Positions 1-6,731 of a stretch of DNA of 64,000 nucleotides are shown here, piece by piece. The stretch comes from Nostoc sp. ATCC 43529. Its GTDB lineage: Bacteria; Cyanobacteriota; Cyanobacteriia; Cyanobacteriales; Nostocaceae. The position numbers were made by a program, and so were the translations under genes. Positions within the stretch are counted from its first letter, which is position 1, and the number at the start of each line of letters is the position of its first letter. Below the pieces are notes generated by a model, which did no database searches, was not told where the DNA came from, and saw only the letters and a list, made by a program, of their open reading frames with translations. The stretch lies in the NCBI GenBank assembly GCA_003326205.1, contig LWTK01000049.1:48482-112481 (forward strand). Reading direction: 5' to 3'.

Positions 1-50
1 AGCACGGCGAAAGCCAAATTAATCATATCTTACAGGAAAAACAAAAAACG

Positions 51-509
51 ATGGCGAAACGCGTGCAGTTAGTTTTAAATCAGGATATTAGCAAGCTGGG
101 AAAATCTGGCGACTTAGTGGAAGTAGCTCCTGGCTACGCTCGTAATTATCTGATTCCTCAGAAATTGGCTACCCATGCCACTCCTGGTATTCTCAAGCAA
201 GTAGAACGCCGTCGCGAACAAGAACGTCAACGGCAATTAGAACTCAAGCAACAAGCTGATGAACAAAAAGCAGCTATAGAAAAAGTTACCAACTTAACAA
301 TTGCCAAGCAAGTTGGTGAAAACGAAGCTATTTTCGGTACAGTTACCGCCCAAGATGTTGCAGATGCAATTAAAGCAGCCACCGGTCAAGAAGTAGATCG
401 TCGCGGCATTACCATTCCCGATATTAACCACCTTGGTAATTATCAAGCTGAAATCAAGCTGTTCTCAGAAGTAACAGCGCAAATTGATATTCAAGTCGTG
501 GCTAGCTAA
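51..509 (+). CDS. rplI: 50S ribosomal protein L9
   Basis: This is a structural protein of the large ribosomal subunit. The 152 residues match the usual bacterial L9 layout: an N-terminal RNA-binding domain beginning VQLVLNQDISKLGKSGDLV with the typical GYARNYLIP segment near residues 28-36, a long charged helix (about 50-80) and a C-terminal domain with FGTVTAQDVADAI. An AGGAAAA stretch lies about 12 bases before the ATG. It precedes dnaB in the same direction, a common rplI-dnaB neighbourhood in bacteria. Family assignment is near certain. Confidence 0.98.
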   Translation: MAKRVQLVLNQDISKLGKSGDLVEVAPGYARNYLIPQKLATHATPGILKQVERRREQERQRQLELKQQADEQKAAIEKVTNLTIAKQVGENEAIFGTVTAQDVADAIKAATGQEVDRRGITIPDINHLGNYQAEIKLFSEVTAQIDIQVVAS

Positions 510-567
510 ATTAGGCGGGGGGATGAGGAGATGGGGAGAATAACTCCCAACACCTAAATCTTGTACA

Positions 568-585
568 GACGCGATTAATCGCGTC
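568..585. repeat. 18-bp perfect palindrome between rplI and dnaB
   Basis: The sequence GACGCGATTAATCGCGTC is a perfect inverted repeat in the 124-bp rplI-dnaB spacer. A close relative, GACGCTATTAATAGCGTC, lies at 20664-20681, so this is probably a dispersed palindromic repeat rather than an operator for these genes. There is no T-tract, so it is not a convincing terminator. Confidence 0.6.
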
Positions 586-633
586 TCTACTCCTAAATCT
601 CAACTAGCAAAATTTCAACACTAAAATCGTTTT

Positions 634-2013
634 ATGGCTGAAGAACTGAGTTTTCAAGGGATAGGTAGCGAGCGCTTACCACCCCAAAATATTGAGGCGG
701 AAGAAGCGATTTTGGGTGGTATTTTGCTAGATCCAGAAGCGATTAGTCGAGTTAGCGATCGCCTTGTTGCTGAAGCATTTTATATTAGCGCTCACAAAGA
801 TATTTATCAAGCAGCAGTTAGGCTCCACGCACAAGGCAAACCCACAGACTTACTGTCAGTTACAAGTTGGCTAACTGACCACGATCTACTAACTCGCATT
901 GGTGGTAGAAATAAATTAGCAACTTTGGTAGACCGCACAGTTTCAGCTGTGAACATTGACGCCTTAGCAGGGTTGGTGATGGAGAAATACCTGCGGCGAC
1001 AATTAATTAAAGCTGGCAATGAAATTGTGCATCTCGGTTACGAAACAGAAACAGAATTACCAATTGTTTTAGACCAAGCAGAACAGAAAGTTTTTAGTAT
1101 TACTCAAGAACGTCCGCAATCAGGTTTAGTTCATATTGCTGATACTTTAATTAATAATTTCCAGGATATTGAAGAGAGAAATCAAGGCGTTGCTTTACCT
1201 GGAATTCCTTGCGGATTTTACGATTTAGACGCCTTAACCAGCGGCTTTCAGCGTTCTGATTTGATTATTGTTGCTGCTAGGCCTGCAATGGGAAAGACAA
1301 GCTTTTCGATGAATATTGCACAATATATTGCCAATTACGAAATTAGTATCAAAGGTGATAATAATATTGACCAGCGAAAAAAACTACCAGTTGCTGTTTT
1401 TAGTTTGGAAATGTCTAAGGAACAGCTAACACAACGTCTATTAGCTAGCGAAGCACAAATTGAAAGTGCTTATCTACGGACTGGACGCCTTAGCCAAACA
1501 CAATGGGAACCTTTAAGCCGTGCTATTGGTACCCTTTCTGAGATGGCAATTTATATTGACGATACGCCGAATATTACTGTTACACAAATGCGTAGTCAAG
1601 CAAGGCGGCTGCAAGCAGAACAAGGAATATTGGGTTTAATTGTAATAGATTACTTGCAATTAATGGAAGGTGCAGGTGATAATCGCGTACAAGAATTATC
1701 AAAAATTACGCGTCAACTTAAAGGTTTAGCGCGTGAATTATCTGTACCAGTTATTGCTTTATCTCAGTTAAGTCGAGGTGTGGAATCTCGTACTAATAAA
1801 CGTCCAATGTTGTCAGATTTACGCGAAAGTGGAAGTATTGAACAAGACGCAGATTTAGTAATAATGCTTTATAGGGATGAATACTACTCTCCAGATACTC
1901 CCGATCGCGGCATTGCAGAAGTGATAATAGCTAAACACCGCAACGGGCCTACAGGTACCGTAAAACTTTTATTCAACCCACAATTTACCAAGTTTCAAAA
2001 TTTAAAAATTTGA
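634..2013 (+). CDS. dnaB: Replicative DNA helicase DnaB
   Basis: This is the hexameric 5'-3' helicase of the replication fork. The N-terminal primase-interacting domain begins with LPPQNIEAEEAILGGILLD (about residues 15-33). The RecA-like motor has Walker A ARPAMGKTSFSMNIA (near 215-230), a Walker B-type IVIDYLQLM (near 335-343), and the conserved SQLSRGVESR and LRESGSIEQDADLVIMLYRD segments. At 459 aa it is a normal length and has no intein, which some cyanobacterial dnaB genes carry. The 160-bp spacer after it holds GGGCATT-type heptamer repeats and purine/pyrimidine-rich filler. Confidence 0.98.
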   Translation: MAEELSFQGIGSERLPPQNIEAEEAILGGILLDPEAISRVSDRLVAEAFYISAHKDIYQAAVRLHAQGKPTDLLSVTSWLTDHDLLTRIGGRNKLATLVDRTVSAVNIDALAGLVMEKYLRRQLIKAGNEIVHLGYETETELPIVLDQAEQKVFSITQERPQSGLVHIADTLINNFQDIEERNQGVALPGIPCGFYDLDALTSGFQRSDLIIVAARPAMGKTSFSMNIAQYIANYEISIKGDNNIDQRKKLPVAVFSLEMSKEQLTQRLLASEAQIESAYLRTGRLSQTQWEPLSRAIGTLSEMAIYIDDTPNITVTQMRSQARRLQAEQGILGLIVIDYLQLMEGAGDNRVQELSKITRQLKGLARELSVPVIALSQLSRGVESRTNKRPMLSDLRESGSIEQDADLVIMLYRDEYYSPDTPDRGIAEVIIAKHRNGPTGTVKLLFNPQFTKFQNLKI

Positions 2014-2172
2014 ATTGGGCATTGGGCATTGGGCATTGGACAGGGAAAAGGTTAAAGGGAAAAGGGAAAAGGAATAAATTTAATCTTTCCCCTTTTCCCC
2101 GGTTGGTGAGCTTGTCGAACCATACCCCTTTCCCTTTCCCCCTTGTCCTCTTCCATGCCCCATACCCAATTC

Positions 2173-2694
2173 CTACTTAACTCCTAGCAATTCCACATCA
2201 AACAGCAGGGTGGCGTTGGGTGGAATTACGCCACCTGCACCACGAGAACCATAACCTAACTCTGGCGGGATGATTAAGTTACGACGACCGCCTACTTTCA
2301 TTGTGCTAAGTCCTTCGTCCCAACCTTTGATTACTTGTCCGACGCCGATTTTAAATTTGAAAGGTTGACCGCGATCGCGCGAACTATCAAACTTAGTACC
2401 ATCTTCTAAAGTGCCGGTATAGTGAACCTCTACTGTTTGTCCGCGTTCAGGAGTCGCCCCAGTTCCCTCTTTTATCTCAACGTACTTCAATCCAGAGGGG
2501 GTAGTGACGGCATTAGCATCAGACATAGTATCACTCGCAATTAAGATATTGTTTTCAGTTAAAATTGTGGACGCTGGCGGCGTTGAGGTTAATTGGTCAG
2601 CAATGGCAGTATTCTGTTTACTGCCTACTTGCCCCACAGCCAAAAGCACAACAAACACAGCTATGAACGCCACACTCAGGAAAATTGCTTTCAA
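2173..2694 (-). CDS. FKBP-type peptidyl-prolyl cis-trans isomerase with N-terminal membrane/signal segment
   Basis: Catalyses proline isomerisation during protein folding. Residues 1-25 form a hydrophobic signal or anchor segment (AIFLSVAFIAVFVVLLAVG), so the enzyme probably acts in the periplasm or thylakoid lumen. A low-complexity linker follows. The C-terminal FKBP domain (about 65-173) shows VEVHYTGTLEDGTKFDSS, the GQVIKGWDEGL core and LIIPPELGYGSRGAGGVIPPNATL, all typical active-site segments. Length is as expected for the cyanobacterial single-domain type. It faces dnaB tail to tail. Confidence 0.94.
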   Translation of the reverse strand: MKAIFLSVAFIAVFVVLLAVGQVGSKQNTAIADQLTSTPPASTILTENNILIASDTMSDANAVTTPSGLKYVEIKEGTGATPERGQTVEVHYTGTLEDGTKFDSSRDRGQPFKFKIGVGQVIKGWDEGLSTMKVGGRRNLIIPPELGYGSRGAGGVIPPNATLLFDVELLGVK

Positions 2695-2773
2695 AATTCA
2701 GTTCTCCCTACTTAGGTAGCCTGGTCAAAACATTACCAACAGAACACATTTAGTTTAAATCAGAAAGGGCAAC

Positions 2774-3097
2774 CTAGCGCCAAAGCTTATTTTCTAAATC
2801 GCGCACTTGACGCTCTAAACGGTCAATTCTACCCCGAAGTTCGTCCACTTCCGACTGCCGAGCCACCCCCAAATCCTGCATCATATTTCGCATTTGCCGT
2901 TGCATCTGGGCGTCCCAGTTTCCCTGTTCTGACTTTAACTGCTGGGCAATATCATCTATAACCGCCTTGGCTTGTTCGGGATTGAGCTTACCATCTTTGA
3001 CCAAATCATCACTGACTTCCCGCAGTTTTTCTGCAACTAAAGACGTTGTGCCAATACCCATCATCATTAGTTGTTGCAACCAGTTGTTGCTGTCCAT
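2774..3097 (-). CDS. Small phasin-like coiled-coil protein
   Basis: A 107-residue protein. The start is placed at the ATG opening MDSNNWLQQ, because AGAGG lies 8 bases upstream; an in-frame start 6 codons earlier is less likely. The N-terminus is weakly hydrophobic, the middle carries DGKLNPEQAKAVIDDIAQQLK, and the C-terminus is a heptad-rich coiled coil (VDELRGRIDRLERQVRDLENK). Cyanobacterial proteins of this shape are often labelled phasin-family, a group linked to storage granules. The function here is not demonstrated, and the label rests on general resemblance. Confidence 0.75.
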   Translation of the reverse strand: MDSNNWLQQLMMMGIGTTSLVAEKLREVSDDLVKDGKLNPEQAKAVIDDIAQQLKSEQGNWDAQMQRQMRNMMQDLGVARQSEVDELRGRIDRLERQVRDLENKLWR

Positions 3098-3234
3098 ACT
3101 CCGTATCCTCTTCAATTTATTTCAAACAGCCGACCTTAGCTCCTGAGTGTACGCGATCGAGCTATGCTAAAAGCGTAGTTACTCTAGCCTACAACTCTAT
3201 TCTGGCAAATTAGCGAATACAGGCATCAAAGGAC

Positions 3235-3543
3235 GTGGTGATAGAACTCCTCAAGTTTAAAGTTGCTCCTGATTTAAAGGAAAATTTCATCCAGAAAGAT
3301 GCGGAAATTTGGACAACAGCACTAGCTGAGTATCCTGGATTTCTGGGTAAAGAGGTTTGGCTCAACCCCGACGACCCCTCAGAAGTTACCTTTATCATTC
3401 GTTGGGAAAGTTTTGAACACTTGGATGCTATACCCGAACAAGAATTAGAAGCTATTGAAGCAAAGTTCGTCCAAGCATTGGGAAAATTCTATCCAATTGT
3501 GGAGTCTGCAAACTATCAAGTTTTAAAAGGATTGGCTGACTAG
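3235..3543 (+). CDS. TIGR03792-type small cyanobacterial protein (ABM-like fold)
   Basis: A 102-residue protein starting at one of two consecutive GTG codons, with AAAGGAC just upstream. It begins VIELLKFKVAPDLKENFIQKDAEIW and carries YPGFLGKEVWLNP and VTFIIRWESFEHLDAIP. This pattern matches the conserved cyanobacterial family TIGR03792 and resembles antibiotic-biosynthesis-monooxygenase-like alpha+beta barrels. No substrate is known and no catalytic residues can be assigned. It is divergent from the phasin-like gene across a 137-bp gap. Confidence 0.82.
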   Translation: MVIELLKFKVAPDLKENFIQKDAEIWTTALAEYPGFLGKEVWLNPDDPSEVTFIIRWESFEHLDAIPEQELEAIEAKFVQALGKFYPIVESANYQVLKGLAD

Positions 3544-3716
3544 AAGTCGCTACTACACAAAGCTTAGTCCACAACAAATATTTAGCTAGATGCTGGTTGT
3601 AATACATTCTTTAACAACCTGTAGTCATTCGCACTAATTATAGCTACGATAAAAACTGTGTAAATTTTTTATCTTCAAGCTACAGTATTGCTGATTATAC
3701 AGGTAAAACTACTGGC

Positions 3717-4553
3717 ATGGAAACTAACGAGTTAAAGTTTGTCTTAAAGTTATTGGGATTTAATGATTATCGAGCAGGGCTTAATGCCTTTGATAGTTTT
3801 AAAACCGAGAAAAATAAAATTTGTAAAGCATTAGGCGATCGCGAGCTGGTAGACTATACCCGCGAGATTACCGCAGTTAAAATTTTACCGCCTGGTCAAG
3901 CGGTACTCAAAAATCCCGGCGAAGTGCCCATTGCAGACAAAGAACTCAAGGTACTAGAGCAAATCGCTAAAGCTTCCGGTAAAATCGCTCCCAGCAAAAT
4001 CACTTCAGCAAAAAAAGCTGCGGAACGAGATGAGATATTAAAGGTGTTGAGCGATCGTGGTTTGATTGAAGCTGAAAAAGGAATTAAAAAAAATAAACCT
4101 GAAGTTTGGCTGACTGAAAGAGCAATTGAGTATTTACGGGATGACTATAACCCTAACAAAGGTGTTCAACCTGCCATTAGCTTAGAACTTCTGGGTAATT
4201 ATCTACGCTTTTTACGAAAAACTCTGCGCGTGAAGCCAGAGGAAGTTTCTACTGCGCTACCTACCGTTAATACCGCTGATAAACAAATCAGCGATGAAGA
4301 AATTTTACAAATTATTGAGAAATTAGACCGAGAATTGGGTACTGACAATTATTTACCCATTTTTCATCTGCGGGATAAATTACAACCGCCATTTTCGCGA
4401 GATGAATTAGATAAGGCTTTGTATCGTTTGCAAGGGAGCGATCGAATTGATTTGAGTTCCCTATTAGATCCGACACCCTACACTCCAGAACAAATTGATG
4501 CTGGAATTTTACAAAAGGTGGGTGGTTCGCTGTTCTTTATCACTGTGAACTAA
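3717..4553 (+). CDS. Unknown protein with likely winged-helix domains, first gene of a nuclease/ATPase operon
   Basis: I do not recognise this 278-residue protein by name. It has no signal peptide or membrane segment. The region around residues 75-145 looks like a winged helix: a helix-rich stretch (ELKVLEQIAKASGKIAPSKI), then DEILKVLSDRGLIEAEKG and KPEVWLTERAIEYL. A second such unit may occupy 190-278, with DEEILQIIEKLDREL and LPIFHLRDKLQPPFSRDELDKALYRL. This suggests DNA binding or a bridging role. It lies 55 bp before the ATPase gene and about 2.2 kb before the nuclease-translocase gene, all co-directional, so it is probably a subunit or DNA-recognition partner of that system. The role is inferred from context. 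Confidence 0.82.
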   Translation: METNELKFVLKLLGFNDYRAGLNAFDSFKTEKNKICKALGDRELVDYTREITAVKILPPGQAVLKNPGEVPIADKELKVLEQIAKASGKIAPSKITSAKKAAERDEILKVLSDRGLIEAEKGIKKNKPEVWLTERAIEYLRDDYNPNKGVQPAISLELLGNYLRFLRKTLRVKPEEVSTALPTVNTADKQISDEEILQIIEKLDRELGTDNYLPIFHLRDKLQPPFSRDELDKALYRLQGSDRIDLSSLLDPTPYTPEQIDAGILQKVGGSLFFITVN

Positions 4554-4608
4554 AAATACAGAAACTTTTTTCGTCAACATTAAGTTTGCTCAATTATCCG
4601 AATTAATT

Positions 4609-6702
4609 ATGGCATCTATCAACGACATCATTAAACGCGAGGTTAACCCGTTTGACCTAGTAAATTTGAAGACAGGTAATTTTTGGGGTCAAAATCAAGA
4701 ATTAGAGTCTGTGGTCGAGTCAATTCATCAAGAGGCAATAACAGAAATTGAAGGATTTTTGGATTTAGTAGCTAAAGATAATTGTAGTCGTACTGTTTTA
4801 CTTGTAGGTGATACTGGTTCTGGCAAAAGCTATCTTTTAGGTAGACTAAAACGTACCTTTAACTCAAAGGCTTTTTTTGCTTACATAGGCCCTTGGGTTG
4901 ATAACGATTATATGTGGCGTCATCTGCTAAGGAATACAGTTGATAGTTTAATTCAAGTACCAGAAGGACAAGAAGAATCTCAGTTAATACTGTGGCTAAA
5001 AAATTTATCTGTTTTCACAAAAACAAATCTGAAAAAGCAGCTTTTTAATGATAGTTTTTGGCAATTATTATTAGGCGATCGCCAAAAATTTGTTAACCAT
5101 CTTAAAAAGACTTATTTAAAAGCAGGTATCTACAATCCTGATGTTTTTTTTGGAGTGTTACACGATCTTACAGATCCAGAACTGTACCCTTTAGCCTGTG
5201 AATGGTTAAGAGGAGATAATTTAAGCGAAGAGTCAATGCAAGCTTTGAGACTTAGACACTGCATTGATGCAGAAGACGCAGCAAAGAATATTTTAGCTAA
5301 TTTTGGTAAAATTTCTACTGCAACTCAACCCATTGTTTTATGCTTTGACCAAGTTGAAACCTTGCCAAATTTGACTTCTAATCCTCAACCTTTATTTAAT
5401 ATAAATACTACTATACATAGCGAAAATTTGAAAAATTTTCTCATTATTATCACTATAGTCACCAATATTTATAGGCAAATTTATCGTTACATTCAACAGT
5501 CAGACAAAGCCAGAATTGATCGATTAGTATCACTAAAACCCATTAATTTTAATCAAGCAGAAGCACTTTGGACTTACCGATTACAAAGTATACATCAAGA
5601 AGCTGAGCCTAAGCCTGATTCACCTATTTTTCCTTTGAATAGACAATTGTTAGAGGAAAATTTTCCTGGTGGTAAAACTATGCCAAGAACTGCGTTTATT
5701 ATTGGCAGGTTAGAGTATCAACAATATAAACTTTCTCTATTGAAAGAAATTATAGTAATTAATATTCCACCAAAAACGCCAAAACAGTCAGAAGGTCAAC
5801 AAGGACTAATAGATATTAAAATAGTAAAAAATGACCTTACCTCAAATATTAGCGATGGACAAAAAGAACAAGCTGAATTTGAATTAATCTGGCAGCAAGA
5901 ATATAAAAAAGTTCAGGATAAGCTAGCTAAAATATCTCTTTTAGCAGCACCTGACCTCATACGGATGATGCAAGAAGCTTTAGAGGCATCACAAGTAGAG
6001 GCAATTAAGCCTAAACTCATCAGTGGCACTTATGCCAGCTATTCCTTAAGTTATCAATCGCCATCTAAGCGAGAAAATATAGGAATAGTCTGGACAGAAG
6101 ATGCTAATATGAATAGTTTTTATAACGTGATGAATGCTTGTCAAAAAGCTATTCAACAAAATGTTTGTCAAAGGCTTTATTTTATTAGACTTGGAAGTGT
6201 AGGAAATGCGAAACTTGCTGGATATAAAATCTATAGTCAGATTTTCACGGGTACTAAGCATATTCACATCAAACCAAATCTTGCTTCAGTTCACTATTTA
6301 GCGACATACCATAGCTTAGTTAATTCTGCACAGGCTCAGGAATTAGTTGTTGGTGGTAAAGTAATAACTTTATCAGCATTACAATCTTTAATTCGTGAGT
6401 CTAAAATTTTGGAACAATGTACTTTATTGCAAGAATTAGGAATTGTTGCTAAGCAAAAACCCGATCCAGATAAGAGAACTAAAGATTTGCGACCAGTCAA
6501 AGATTTCTTGTTGAATTTAGTAAAAACCCAAGGTTATATGGGAGTGCCTACTTTAATTTCACAAGGAGTTAGTCAATTTTCTTACGTGGAAGAAACTGAA
6601 ACTCAACATTTAATTGACTTATTATGCCAGGAAAAGAAAGTAAAAATTATTAACCCTAAATCTAAGTTGGAAGACCAGTTAATCCGTTTACTCACTAACT
6701 AA
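4609..6702 (+). CDS. AAA-type P-loop ATPase, second gene of the nuclease/translocase operon
   Basis: A 697-residue cytoplasmic ATPase. The N-terminal part has Walker A LLVGDTGSGKSYLLGRL (about residues 64-80) and a Walker B-like IVLCFDQVETL (about 243-253), where an Asp-Gln replaces the usual Asp-Glu pair. A hydrophobic strand NFLIIITIVTNIYRQIYRYI follows and fits a sensor region of Orc/STAND-like ATPases. The middle is rich in Lys/Gln helices. The last 130 residues (VKDFLLNLVKTQGYMGVPTLISQ and onward) resemble a winged helix. It begins 55 bp after the preceding gene and ends 29 bp before the nuclease-FtsK gene, which suggests one transcript. It may load or regulate the translocase on DNA; that is inference. 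Confidence 0.86.
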   Translation: MASINDIIKREVNPFDLVNLKTGNFWGQNQELESVVESIHQEAITEIEGFLDLVAKDNCSRTVLLVGDTGSGKSYLLGRLKRTFNSKAFFAYIGPWVDNDYMWRHLLRNTVDSLIQVPEGQEESQLILWLKNLSVFTKTNLKKQLFNDSFWQLLLGDRQKFVNHLKKTYLKAGIYNPDVFFGVLHDLTDPELYPLACEWLRGDNLSEESMQALRLRHCIDAEDAAKNILANFGKISTATQPIVLCFDQVETLPNLTSNPQPLFNINTTIHSENLKNFLIIITIVTNIYRQIYRYIQQSDKARIDRLVSLKPINFNQAEALWTYRLQSIHQEAEPKPDSPIFPLNRQLLEENFPGGKTMPRTAFIIGRLEYQQYKLSLLKEIIVINIPPKTPKQSEGQQGLIDIKIVKNDLTSNISDGQKEQAEFELIWQQEYKKVQDKLAKISLLAAPDLIRMMQEALEASQVEAIKPKLISGTYASYSLSYQSPSKRENIGIVWTEDANMNSFYNVMNACQKAIQQNVCQRLYFIRLGSVGNAKLAGYKIYSQIFTGTKHIHIKPNLASVHYLATYHSLVNSAQAQELVVGGKVITLSALQSLIRESKILEQCTLLQELGIVAKQKPDPDKRTKDLRPVKDFLLNLVKTQGYMGVPTLISQGVSQFSYVEETETQHLIDLLCQEKKVKIINPKSKLEDQLIRLLTN

Positions 6703-6731
6703 ATAGATTAACTTTGATACAATTTTAGCCA

